The translations under genes and the position numbers were made by a program. The notes beneath the pieces are model-generated. The model did no database searches, was not told the DNA's origin, and was given only the letters and a program-made list of their open reading frames with translations. 52,310 nt of DNA, taken from positions 1-52,310 of the forward strand of contig NZ_JAEVLT010000033.1 in assembly GCF_024494385.1 (NCBI RefSeq), written 5' to 3'. Source of the DNA: Bacillus sp. EB600 (GTDB lineage: Bacteria; Bacillota; Bacilli; Bacillales; Cytobacillaceae). This document shows, piece by piece, positions 41,045 to 49,392 of this stretch; positions within the stretch are counted from its first letter, which is position 1; each line of letters opens with the position of its first letter.

Positions 41045-42765
41045 GGTTTCACCCCAATCATTTCATGCAGCCCTTTCCCAGGTGCAATCATTGGATAAAC
41101 ATTTTCCAGTGGAAGAACACGACAATCTACTAATACTGGACCATCATAAGCAAAGATTTCAGGAAGAGTAGTAATAAGTTCTTCCTTATTTTCAATTTTG
41201 AATCCGCGAATCGAATAGCTTTCAGCCAGTTTCACAAAATCAGGATGAGAACATAGAATGGATTCTGAATAGCGTTCGCCATGGAATTCTTGCTGCCACT
41301 GACGAACCATCCCAAGGGCACCGTTATTGACGATAATAATTTTGATTGGCAATTGCCTTTCTTGAACAACCGACAGTTCTTGAAGGGTCATTTGGAAACC
41401 TCCATCACCAACAATGGCAACTACCTGATTGTCTGGTGCAGCAAATTGTGCGCCAATTGCTGCCGGGAATCCAAATCCCATTGTTCCGAGCCCTCCAGAT
41501 GTAACCCAGCGGTTTGGTTCAGTAAAAGAGTAATATTGTGCTGCCCACATTTGGTGCTGACCCACGTCGGTTGTAACAACGGCATTACCATTCGTAACCT
41601 TATGAATCGCTTTAATCAGCCATTGTGGACAAATAGCTTCTTGCTGCTCGTTATACCAAAGCGGGAATTCTTCCTTATTCTTGTCAATGGCCGCTAACCA
41701 GTCCTGATGTTCTGGTGATTTATTGGCATATTTATTCAATTCAATTAACGCTTCTTTGGCATCAGCTACGATTGGAATTTGGGTAGCAACGTTTTTGCCG
41801 ATTTCCGCCGGATCGATATCAATGTGGGCGACCTTTGCGTTTGGTGCAAAATGATTGAGACTTCCGGTAAGCCGATCATCGAATCTGGCGCCAATGTTTA
41901 TGAGCAAATCGCATTCATACAATGCCATATTTGAGGCATAGGTCCCGTGCATTCCGCCCATCCCTAAGGAAAGAGGGTGATTGCCAGGGAAGCTTCCTAA
42001 TCCTAAAAGCGTTGTTGCCACTGGAAGCTTGTGTGCGGACACCAATTCCATTAGTTCTGATGAAGCCTTTGCGTGAAGGATCCCAGCACCGGCAAGAATG
42101 ACAGGCTTTTTAGCATTTGCTAATGCTTCTGCCAGCTTCTTAATTTGATTTGGATTCGGTTTTGTCGTCGGCTGGTAACCAGGAAGACTGAATTTTCCAT
42201 CATTTGGTTCACCAGGTAAAGCGCCCGCTGAAATATTTTTTGGAATATCCACTAACACAGGTCCTGGCCGGCCGGTAGAAGCAATATGAAAAGCTTCTTT
42301 TACGATTCTAGGTAAGTCAGAAATTGCTTGAACTTGATAGTTGTGCTTTGTAATTGGCGTCGTAATACCGATGATATCAGCCTCCTGGAAGGCATCTGAT
42401 CCAATTACATTTTGGGCAACCTGACCAGTAAAAATGACGAGTGGTAAAGAATCCATCATTGCATCTGTTATACCTGTTACTAGGTTGGTTGCGCCAGGCC
42501 CGGAGGTTGCAATAACGACCCCGGGTTTCCCAGAAATGCGAGCATACCCTTCAGCCGCATGTATGGAACCTTGCTCGTGACGGAATAGAACGTGCTCAAT
42601 TCTTGCCTTTGCTTTATAAATAGCATCATATATTGGTAGAACAGCACCCCCTGGATACCCAAATAACGTGTCTACACCTTCATTTATCAATAAATCAATG
42701 AGAAGATCTGCACCTGTTTTTGGAGCTGCGTTAGTTTTGTAATCCGGTTTAGCTTCTACTTTCAC
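41041..42765 (-). CDS. ilvB: Acetolactate synthase large subunit
   Basis: A 574-residue ThDP- and FAD-dependent catalytic subunit. It has the catalytic Glu segment RHEQGSIHAAEGYAR, FAD-domain GMHGT and GARFDDRLTG, and the ThDP/Mg motif GDGGFQMTLQELS with a downstream IIVNNGALGMVRQWQ. The GTG start has GGAGGGA about 8 nt upstream. It is the first gene of the T-box-controlled operon. Confidence 0.96.
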   Translation of the reverse strand: MKVEAKPDYKTNAAPKTGADLLIDLLINEGVDTLFGYPGGAVLPIYDAIYKAKARIEHVLFRHEQGSIHAAEGYARISGKPGVVIATSGPGATNLVTGITDAMMDSLPLVIFTGQVAQNVIGSDAFQEADIIGITTPITKHNYQVQAISDLPRIVKEAFHIASTGRPGPVLVDIPKNISAGALPGEPNDGKFSLPGYQPTTKPNPNQIKKLAEALANAKKPVILAGAGILHAKASSELMELVSAHKLPVATTLLGLGSFPGNHPLSLGMGGMHGTYASNMALYECDLLINIGARFDDRLTGSLNHFAPNAKVAHIDIDPAEIGKNVATQIPIVADAKEALIELNKYANKSPEHQDWLAAIDKNKEEFPLWYNEQQEAICPQWLIKAIHKVTNGNAVVTTDVGQHQMWAAQYYSFTEPNRWVTSGGLGTMGFGFPAAIGAQFAAPDNQVVAIVGDGGFQMTLQELSVVQERQLPIKIIIVNNGALGMVRQWQQEFHGERYSESILCSHPDFVKLAESYSIRGFKIENKEELITTLPEIFAYDGPVLVDCRVLPLENVYPMIAPGKGLHEMIGVKP

Positions 42766-42939
42766 GAAGTGATCCCTCCTTAAATATATTTAAATATTTG
42801 AAAAACTCAGCTGGCGGTTGTGTCTTTTACCAAAGTGTTAGATTTTTAAGGCTCTTTTATTACAAAATTTAAAGAGTTTTGCTAACTTGCAAAAGAAAAA
42901 GACCAATCCTCATCCGAATAAACTGCCTTTTTTGCAGAA

Positions 42940-43196
42940 TAAACGGGGAGAAAAGGCCTTGCTTTTCACGGTACCACCCGATTTTTGCAATATCCTCACG
43001 AATATTGCCTTATGAAGCGATCAAAAGTCTAACCGCTTCTTTTTGTAACAGGTGTCCTAGTAGCCACCTGATTGAACCTAATAGGAAAGTCCGTTCAGTC
43101 CAACACTCAGGGATGATGTCGAAATAAGTTGTACTACCGGGCTTCCAGCAACCCCGGCTCTCTGTAAATACAAGTTCCTATTCCTTTATTCCCGTC
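42940..43196 (-). ncRNA. T-box leader of the ilv-leu operon
   Basis: Read on the minus strand it has the T-box core GGGTGGTACCGTG (42967-42979), an AGAG/GCTGGAAGCCCGG stem I region near 43130-43165 and the CCTGAGTG stretch that usually follows the specifier loop. The specifier appears to be ATC (Ile), just before CCCTGAG, but I could not fold it fully. T-box leaders bind uncharged tRNA and allow read-through when the amino acid is scarce. The terminator helix was not resolved with confidence. Confidence 0.85.
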
Positions 43197-43216
43197 ATCG
43201 ATTTATTAATAATTTA

Positions 43217-43231
43217 ATTGTTTTGAAAATT
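43217..43231 (-). promoter_or_regulatory. Candidate CodY site at the ilvB promoter
   Basis: The 15 bases differ from the CodY consensus AATTTTCWGAAAATT at about three positions. They lie just downstream of a TTTACA-17 bp-TAACAT promoter-like pair (minus strand, about 43235-43270), a suitable roadblock position. CodY control of ilv-leu is established in B. subtilis. Confidence 0.4.
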
Positions 43232-43336
43232 TATTTTACCATGTTATCAATTAATTGTGGGTTTGTAAACAAATATTTTTATTTTTAAGGAAATTAAATA
43301 ATAACCTATTGGTAACTTTGAAAGAAGTTAATCAAA

Positions 43337-43484
43337 GTCCAGCTCCAGTGCCCAGCGACTAGTGTACTTCGCCTATCTCCCTACGATAAGTCAACATCGA
43401 ATCGCTAACGCTCTTCGTGTTTCCTTTATCTCAGTCGGTGTGCTCCAATCCATACGTCGCTAAACAGGCACTTTCGCTTTTGTT
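43337..43484 (+). repeat. Intergenic structured repeat, copy C
   Basis: Third and most diverged copy. The closing stem has changed on both sides: AGTGCCC (43347-43353) with AGGCACT (43466-43472), so the C-to-T and G-to-A changes keep the pairing. The inner AGCGAC/GTCGCT stem is unchanged. It lies directly behind the ilvD stop. Confidence 0.75.
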
Positions 43485-43486
43485 TC

Positions 43487-45154
43487 TTAAATTTTCATAA
43501 CCCCGCCGGTACTGGCAGAAGTAACGAGCTTTGCATACTTAGCAAGGTAACCTGATTTAATTTTAGGTTCAGGCTTCACCCATGATTTCCGGCGTTCATT
43601 TAGAATATTGTCATCAACAAGCAACTCAATGGAACGCGCTGGTAAATCAATTAAAATTTTGTCGCCATTTTGAATGAGGGCAATCGGTCCGCCTTCTGCT
43701 GCTTCAGGCGAGATGTGGCCAATAGATATACCACGGCTAGCTCCAGAAAAGCGTCCGTCAGTAATTAAGGCAACTTCTTTAACCAAGCCTCGTCCGGCAA
43801 TGGCAGAGGTTGGTGCAAGCATTTCCGGCATTCCTGGTCCGCCCTTAGGACCTTCATAACGGATTACAACTACATGACCTGATCGAACGGTTCCGTTATT
43901 AATTGCTTCTTGTGCATCATCCTGCGATTCAAACACAATTGCTTCACCAAGAAATTTCTTAATAGATGGATCAACAGCTCCAACCTTGATTACACCACCG
44001 TCAGGGGCAATGTTTCCATATAAAATAGATAATCCTCCAACGTGACTGTATGGATTTTCTCTTGGTCGGATCACTTTTTCATTTGTAATTTTTGCATCTT
44101 TTACATTTTCAGCAATAGTCTTGCCAGTTATTGTAATGCAATTTTTATTCATTAAACCATCAATTTGGCATAATTCATTGATAATAGCACTTACTCCGCC
44201 GGCATTGTGTACATCCTGCATTGAAATATCGGATGACGGCATAATTTTGGCTAGATAAGGAACCTTTTCAGCAATTTTATTGATCTCATGTAAATCATAA
44301 TCAATGCCTGCTTCGTGCGCAATGGCCAATGTATGCAATACTGTATTCGTCGAGCCGCCCATGGCCATATCAAGAGCAAATGCATTGTCAAATGCTTCTT
44401 TTGTTAATATATCACGCGGGCGAATGCCCTTTTTGATTAATTCCATTAAATGTTTTGCTGCCTGGCGAATAAGTTCATGTCTTTCTTCAGAGGTGGCTAC
44501 TATGGTTCCATTTCCAGGAACAGCCATTCCTAAGACTTCCATTAGACAGTTCATAGAGTTGGCAGTAAACATACCCGAACATGATCCACAAGTGGGGCAT
44601 GCCGATGTTTCAAGCTCCAGCAGTTCTTCTTCGTTAATTGTCCCGTTATGAAAGGCTCCGACTCCTTCAAACACAGACGTTAGGGAAAGATTTTTTCCAG
44701 TTGAGGACACGCCTGCTTCCATTGGACCACCAGAAACAAAAACGGATGGCACGTTGGTTCTTGCTGCCGCCATTAACATTCCTGGAGTGATTTTGTCACA
44801 GTTAGGAATGTAAAAGACACCATCCAACCAGTGGGCATTAATCACCGTTTCAGCACTGTCGGCAATAATTTCACGACTTGGCAGAGAATAGCGCATTCCG
44901 ATATGGCCCATTGCGATACCATCGTCCACACCAATAGTGTTAAATTCAAAAGGAACTCCACCGGCGTCACGGATCGCTTGTTTTACAATTTCTCCGAAAA
45001 CATTAAGATGTTTGTGTCCCGGTATAATATCGATATACGAATTACAGACACCGATAAATGGCTTTTCTAAGTCACTGGTTTTAACCCCAGTTGCATATAA
45101 TAAACTGCGATGTGGGGCACGATCGAACCCCTTTTTAATCATATCGCTTCTCAT
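43487..45154 (-). CDS. ilvD: Dihydroxy-acid dehydratase
   Basis: A 555-residue Fe-S dehydratase forming the 2-oxo acids for valine and isoleucine. Cluster cysteines are in GVCNSY, NCDKITPGM and CPTCGSCSGMF; GGSTNTVLH and DGRFSGASRG are further signature blocks. I chose the ATG at 45154 (MRSDMIKKG), with AGGAGG about 9-10 nt upstream. The frame stays open back to an ATG at 45226, which itself has an AGGA site, see finding. It lies upstream of the T-box, so it is controlled separately from ilvB-leuD. Confidence 0.95.
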   Translation of the reverse strand: MRSDMIKKGFDRAPHRSLLYATGVKTSDLEKPFIGVCNSYIDIIPGHKHLNVFGEIVKQAIRDAGGVPFEFNTIGVDDGIAMGHIGMRYSLPSREIIADSAETVINAHWLDGVFYIPNCDKITPGMLMAAARTNVPSVFVSGGPMEAGVSSTGKNLSLTSVFEGVGAFHNGTINEEELLELETSACPTCGSCSGMFTANSMNCLMEVLGMAVPGNGTIVATSEERHELIRQAAKHLMELIKKGIRPRDILTKEAFDNAFALDMAMGGSTNTVLHTLAIAHEAGIDYDLHEINKIAEKVPYLAKIMPSSDISMQDVHNAGGVSAIINELCQIDGLMNKNCITITGKTIAENVKDAKITNEKVIRPRENPYSHVGGLSILYGNIAPDGGVIKVGAVDPSIKKFLGEAIVFESQDDAQEAINNGTVRSGHVVVIRYEGPKGGPGMPEMLAPTSAIAGRGLVKEVALITDGRFSGASRGISIGHISPEAAEGGPIALIQNGDKILIDLPARSIELLVDDNILNERRKSWVKPEPKIKSGYLAKYAKLVTSASTGGVMKI

Positions 45155-45583
45155 TTTTCTGCTGCCTCCTATTTCAAACGGTTTAGGTTGTTGCAGACAA
45201 CGAACCAGAACCCGCTGTTGCTGCATGACTATATTCCTAAGTCAATTGAAGGCTTTTACTAAATAGTCTTCAAAGGAAGGATAAAAATTTCTATAAAAGT
45301 TTTATTGACGATAATCATACAACCAATCGATAAAGTGGTCAATATTAATATCTGACAATTCAAAACAGTCCAATCATTTGATAGCGTTTACAATGTTGCT
45401 ATTACAAGGAAAATTCTAAAATAAAAAATTTTTCAAAATTATTTATTTTATTTTGGGTATTGTGAAAATATAGTGGACAAACCTTATATTTAATAAGAAA
45501 ACGGGATTCTAAAGATTAGTTTATATGGATAAAAATGGTTATTATTATTTTTGTTAAATAATTTTTTAGGGAAAATAAGGATT
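45155..45583. other. ilvD upstream region
   Basis: It contains the ilvD promoter (45314-45342) and AT-rich DNA with a CodY-like AATTTTTCAAAATT (about 45427-45440). No other gene was found apart from the in-frame N-terminal extension of ilvD. No clear terminator for the convergent-side exonuclease gene was seen. Confidence 0.5.
45314..45342 (-). promoter_or_regulatory. Promoter of ilvD
   Basis: On the minus strand TTGACC and TATGAT are exactly 17 bp apart, about 160 bp before the ilvD start. AATTGTCAGATATT just upstream of the -35 resembles half of a CodY site. Confidence 0.6.
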
Positions 45584-46321
45584 TCAGCCTTTAGTGATCT
45601 GCTCATATACTTCACGTAAAGTTACGATTCCCATTTTCTGTGCTCTTCTTACATAATAGCTCCAGATTTGTGCGGTCATTTTTGCATCTCCAAGGGCGTG
45701 ATGACGATCTTTGATTTCTACCCCGCACTCCTTACAAACTTCATCTAGGGTAAATGACTTCATATTTGAGTTGAATAGACGTATTAAAAAAGCAGTATCG
45801 ATTAGACGGTGCTCGAATCTGGTTCGTAAGATATCCCAGGTCATTTTTTGCATAAAAGCTTTCTCGTGACTTGAATGATGAGCAACAAGGATGCTGCCGT
45901 TAATAAACTTATAAAACTTTAACAAGACTTCTAATGCAATGGGTGCTGCAGCCAGCTCGTCATTGTGAATATTTGTTAGGGCTGATATTTCATTTGGGAT
46001 TGGTTTGTCAGATTTTATCAAAGAGTAAAAAGAGGCTTCTTCGCCTTCTTCGATAGTTGCTCCACACATCTTGATCGCGCCGATCGAGATGGCTTGGTCG
46101 CCTTTTTCAGGATAAAATCCCGTTGTTTCCAGATCAAAAACAACAACCTTTAATGTTTCAAGGGGAGTATCGAGGTTGTTTTTTTTATTTAATTCTTTTT
46201 GGAGCTGCCTGAGGAAGGAAATGTGTTGGGGATTTGACTGCCCGCGAATCCCTGCATAAATATTTGAATTGAACTTACCTGACATATCCTTGAAAAATTG
46301 GAACAACTCATTCATCCCCAT
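45584..46321 (-). CDS. DnaQ-type DEDDh exonuclease
   Basis: A 245-residue exonuclease. About 55 N-terminal residues precede the catalytic domain, which has FDLETTG, HHSSHEKAF and the HHALGDAKMT motif, giving the full DEDDh set. It resembles the exonuclease-like proteins that accompany DUF294 nucleotidyltransferases in many genomes. The start overlaps the DUF294 gene by 14 nt with GGAAGGA upstream, so both are co-translated. Whether it cuts DNA, RNA or a nucleotide-modified product is unknown. Confidence 0.82.
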   Translation of the reverse strand: MGMNELFQFFKDMSGKFNSNIYAGIRGQSNPQHISFLRQLQKELNKKNNLDTPLETLKVVVFDLETTGFYPEKGDQAISIGAIKMCGATIEEGEEASFYSLIKSDKPIPNEISALTNIHNDELAAAPIALEVLLKFYKFINGSILVAHHSSHEKAFMQKMTWDILRTRFEHRLIDTAFLIRLFNSNMKSFTLDEVCKECGVEIKDRHHALGDAKMTAQIWSYYVRRAQKMGIVTLREVYEQITKG

Positions 46322-47300
46322 AAGATCCTTCCTTTTCTATTAACCGTCTTAATTGATAACAAAGCGATAATGTCGTTTTGATTATTTCCTTTATTTCTTT
46401 CTTTTTCACTTTTGATAATTTCATAATGTTTAAAAAGTGACTTGCTTCATAATTTGAATCATTTCCATATAATAGACGGAAATTTAAAAGCTTTATAAAT
46501 TGCTGCTTGTATTTTTCTTTGTCTTCTTTGGAAAACAACCGCTCTGGAAGAAGATCTATTCTTGTGAGCGTAGAGGCCTCGATTATATTGTTTCTTATGG
46601 CTAAAAAACGGATGGCATTGACAAAAGGGAAAAGGGTTGTTTCTTTCAAATTTAGCTGTCCGGCATAGATGCCATGGGTTTCAATCAACAACTGACCAAG
46701 AATGCCAATTCCTTTTTTGTAATACATTGTATTGTTAAATATGTTCGGGAGAAGCTTTTTGCTGTGAATAGATTGATTGATATAGTTTTTTATTTCTTCA
46801 ATATATTTCTTCTCGCCGTATAGTGAGCGGCTGTCGATAAAGATTAACAGATTGCGAATGGACTCCCAGTTTGCTTCCTGGACCCAGCAGCTTATTTGCT
46901 GCTGCCATTCTAAGCGGGACTTACACCAAGTGGGGTTACTTGCCATTACATCACCGCTACAATACTCATAACCTGCTAGATAAAGTCCTTTAGAGATTTC
47001 ACTCCCTAAGTGTAGAAAATAACTTTTCGCATTCGCATTCGTGTTCGTTTCTTCATAGATAATTCCGTGGTCTTGATCGCTCCATAAACCTTGTTCAAAG
47101 CGTCCGGCGCTACCCATAACGAAAAATGAAAAGGGGGCAGGACCCAGTCCATCATCTTTCTCTACTTTTCTTAAGGCGATTCTGACTACTTGTTGCATGA
47201 TTTCATCATGGAATTTGTTTAACAAAAAATGGTCATGAATAAAGTCGTTGAGTTTCAGGTCACGATACTTTCTAACCTCTTCATAGGAGCCAGGGCTCAT
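46308..47300 (-). CDS. DUF294 nucleotidyltransferase-like protein
   Basis: A 330-residue protein with a GlnD-like nucleotidyltransferase core: MGSAGRFEQGLWSDQDHGIIY gives the G-S and D-x-D metal motif. A helical C-terminal substrate-binding domain of the DUF294_C type follows (GIYAGQLNLKETTLFPFVNAIR). The CBS domains common in larger relatives are absent. The ATG at 47300 has GGTGGG about 6 nt upstream; an in-frame ATG at 47318 precedes that site. The gene stands between amtB and an exonuclease gene; substrate unknown. Confidence 0.82.
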   Translation of the reverse strand: MSPGSYEEVRKYRDLKLNDFIHDHFLLNKFHDEIMQQVVRIALRKVEKDDGLGPAPFSFFVMGSAGRFEQGLWSDQDHGIIYEETNTNANAKSYFLHLGSEISKGLYLAGYEYCSGDVMASNPTWCKSRLEWQQQISCWVQEANWESIRNLLIFIDSRSLYGEKKYIEEIKNYINQSIHSKKLLPNIFNNTMYYKKGIGILGQLLIETHGIYAGQLNLKETTLFPFVNAIRFLAIRNNIIEASTLTRIDLLPERLFSKEDKEKYKQQFIKLLNFRLLYGNDSNYEASHFLNIMKLSKVKKKEIKEIIKTTLSLCYQLRRLIEKEGSYGDE

Positions 47301-47330
47301 TCTGTTCCCACCCTTCATTACGCAAAAAAA

Positions 47331-47363
47331 CTTTTGTGGCGGTCATGGTTAACCATGACCGCC
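47331..47363 (-). terminator. Palindromic hairpin after amtB
   Basis: A perfect 26-bp palindrome (47338-47363, half-site GGCGGTCATGGTT) lies 9 nt after the amtB stop. On the minus strand a T-rich tract follows only after about 8 nt, so read-through into the DUF294 gene is likely and the hairpin may act as a partial terminator. Confidence 0.65.
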
Positions 47364-47372
47364 TTATTTAGT

Positions 47373-48668
47373 TTACTCAGTTTTTGCTCGTAGTGCTTCG
47401 TTTAGTTGTAAATTATCCTTGTGCTTTAGCAATTCAGGATAACCATAGCTGCCGTGCTCACTGATATCTAAACCAATTATTTCTTCTTCCTCTGATACAC
47501 GAAGTCCTTTCATTACAGCTTTCATTACATACAGGATAATATATGATGCGGCGAAGGCGAAGAGGCCGCATGCAATAACTCCCATTGCTTGAACGCCAAG
47601 TTGGTGAAATCCACCCCCATAGAATAATCCTGGTTTACCAACAGTCGCTAATTCTCTTGTTGCAAAAAATCCATTGGATAATGTTCCCCAAATCCCTGCA
47701 GTACCGTGAACAGACAATGCTGCGATTGGATCATCAATTTTCATTTTTTCAAAGAAGCGCATGCTGTAGAATACTAGAATTCCGGCGATAAAACCGATCA
47801 CGACTGCTGCCCATGGAGCAACAAAACCACAAGAAGCGGTAATAGCAACTAATCCGGCGAGTGCACCATTTAACATCATTGGTACATCTGCTTTGCCTAA
47901 GACGATCCAAGAAACAATCATTGCTGCAACTGTACCTGCGGCTGCACCTAAGTTTGTATTAAGGGCAACATATCCAAAGAAGCCATCTGCAACTCCTAGC
48001 GTGCTGCCAGCGTTAAATCCGAACCAGCCGACCCATAAAAGTAATACACTTAAAGCTGTAAATACTTGATTATGACCTTCAATAGTATTAGCGGAACCAT
48101 CTTTATTAAACTTTCCAATCCGAGGCTTTAACAAAATTGTTGCGGCAAGAGCTGCAGCTGCACCAGTTAAATGGACAACCGTTGATCCGGCAAAGTCTTG
48201 TTTTCCATGTTCGGCTAACCAGCCGCCGCCCCAAATCCAATGGGCAATTGGAGGATATACAATAATAGAGAATAATACCGAGAAGATGAGGTATGCTGCT
48301 AATTTTGCCCGTTCTGCAAATCCGCCAAAGGCGATTGTTAAAGAGATGCCAGCAAAAGCAAGTTGGAATAAAAAGAAAACTGATCCTGAGAGTGCTAAGC
48401 CTTTTATTTCATAACCGGAGTAAAAGAAATGGGATAATCCAATCAGTGAATTCAGTGAACCACCTGAACCAAAAGCTAAGGCGTAGCCGACTGCCCAAAA
48501 AATAAGTGAGCTGATTGAAAAGGTTAAAATTGTTTTACCGGCGATATGGCCAGCATTCTTCATTCGGGTTGAACCTGTTTCGAGTAAGATAAATCCACCA
48601 ATCATCAAAATGACAAGTACCGCACCAACCATGGTCCAAAGACTGTTCATTAGAAATGTAGTAGTCAT
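47373..48668 (-). CDS. amtB: Ammonium transporter
   Basis: A 431-residue Amt/MEP channel with eleven predicted helices. The twin His of the pore lie in HLTGAAAA (about 168) and SVHGTAGIWG (about 318). GFILLETG, GGFAERAKL and the C-terminal GLDISEHGSYGYPE, which normally contacts PII, are conserved. GGGGGAG precedes the ATG. It is called nrgA in B. subtilis, where nrgB (PII) follows; here a DUF294 gene takes that place. Confidence 0.95.
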   Translation of the reverse strand: MTTTFLMNSLWTMVGAVLVILMIGGFILLETGSTRMKNAGHIAGKTILTFSISSLIFWAVGYALAFGSGGSLNSLIGLSHFFYSGYEIKGLALSGSVFFLFQLAFAGISLTIAFGGFAERAKLAAYLIFSVLFSIIVYPPIAHWIWGGGWLAEHGKQDFAGSTVVHLTGAAAALAATILLKPRIGKFNKDGSANTIEGHNQVFTALSVLLLWVGWFGFNAGSTLGVADGFFGYVALNTNLGAAAGTVAAMIVSWIVLGKADVPMMLNGALAGLVAITASCGFVAPWAAVVIGFIAGILVFYSMRFFEKMKIDDPIAALSVHGTAGIWGTLSNGFFATRELATVGKPGLFYGGGFHQLGVQAMGVIACGLFAFAASYIILYVMKAVMKGLRVSEEEEIIGLDISEHGSYGYPELLKHKDNLQLNEALRAKTE

Positions 48669-48690
48669 GTTTCTCCCCCTTTAAAAACTA

Positions 48691-48707
48691 TGTTAATTTT
48701 TATTACA
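48691..48707 (-). promoter_or_regulatory. TnrA/GlnR box, proximal to amtB
   Basis: TGTTAATTTTTATTACA matches TGTNA-N7-TNACA exactly. It lies only 23-39 bp before the amtB start codon, probably downstream of the transcription start. Confidence 0.65.
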
Positions 48708-48756
48708 TTGTTGATAGTTGTATTTTTACATGTAAATTGATTTGATTCTATAAGTT

Positions 48757-48773
48757 TGTAAGATTATCTAACA
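48757..48773 (-). promoter_or_regulatory. TnrA box, distal to amtB
   Basis: TGTAAGATTATCTAACA matches TGTNA-N7-TNACA exactly and sits about 90-105 bp before the amtB start. That suits activation from about -49 of a start near 48716. Regulation of amtB (nrgA) by TnrA is established in B. subtilis. Confidence 0.75.
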
Positions 48774-48803
48774 TGGTTTTTGAGAAGGGGAGAATTATAG
48801 GCA

Positions 48804-48837
48804 ATAAAACACCTTCACTTAGTTGCAAGTGAAGGTT
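48804..48837 (-). terminator. Terminator of tnrA
   Basis: On the minus strand CCTTCACTT pairs with AAGTGAAGG around a 6-nt loop and is followed by TGTTTTATT. Confidence 0.75.
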
Positions 48838-48888
48838 AGGATTTTCCTATTTCCTCTGATTGGTAACTTACTAGTTTTTAGACAGTCA

Positions 48889-49215
48889 TTATCTTTTACG
48901 TACACCAAATTGGGCATTGATTTGTCCCTGAATCATTTTCCGTCTGGCTTCTCGTTCATCACGTTTTTTCTGTTCACGGACCATTTCCTGCCTGATTTCG
49001 TGTGTTTGAATGCCATCCTCAATTTTATTGGCAATCTCCATTAGTAACTCGATATCAGAAAAGGAGTATTTCCTGCTTCCGCCAGAGGACCTCTCAGGGA
49101 AAATAAGCTTTCTCTCTTCGTAATAGCGAATTTGCCTTTCGGAGAGACCTGTTAACTCTCTGACAATTCCAATTGTAATGACCTTCTTATCCTTATAAGA
49201 CGATTCACTTCCCAT
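48889..49215 (-). CDS. tnrA: Nitrogen regulator TnrA
   Basis: A 108-residue MerR-family regulator of nitrogen-limitation genes. The N-terminal SYKDKKVITIGIVRELTGLS and winged helix RQIRYYEERKLIFPERSS nearly match B. subtilis TnrA. The C-terminus (MIQGQINAQFGVRKR) is the segment that binds feedback-inhibited glutamine synthetase and distinguishes TnrA from GlnR. Start ATG at 49215. It lies next to amtB, a classic target, whose promoter has two matching boxes. Confidence 0.93.
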   Translation of the reverse strand: MGSESSYKDKKVITIGIVRELTGLSERQIRYYEERKLIFPERSSGGSRKYSFSDIELLMEIANKIEDGIQTHEIRQEMVREQKKRDEREARRKMIQGQINAQFGVRKR

Positions 49216-49281
49216 TTTTTGTCAATCACCACCGGGTTTTTGTGATTAGTAAACTATATGTTACATATTATACACCTAATG

Positions 49282-49298
49282 CGTTACATTTCCTTACA
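49282..49298 (-). promoter_or_regulatory. Candidate TnrA box at the tnrA promoter
   Basis: On the minus strand TGTAAGGAAATGTAACG fits TGTNA-N7-TNACA except for the last base. A TATAAT lies about 10 bp downstream (about 49267-49272). B. subtilis tnrA is autoregulated, so a site is expected. Confidence 0.5.
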
Positions 49299-49392
49299 TT
49301 ATTCGCATTTTTTGAAGTATTATGATTAAGTCCTATATTATTAGGAATGATGGGAATGTTTATTTCTTATCTCTATCTAACCGCTTGTCATG

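Larger units (their letters stand above)
42766..43486. other. ilvB leader and downstream end of ilvD
   Basis: From right to left this region holds repeat copy C next to the ilvD stop, the ilvB promoter with a CodY-like site, the T-box leader, and about 150 bp between T-box and ilvB. No protein gene is seen. Confidence 0.7.
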
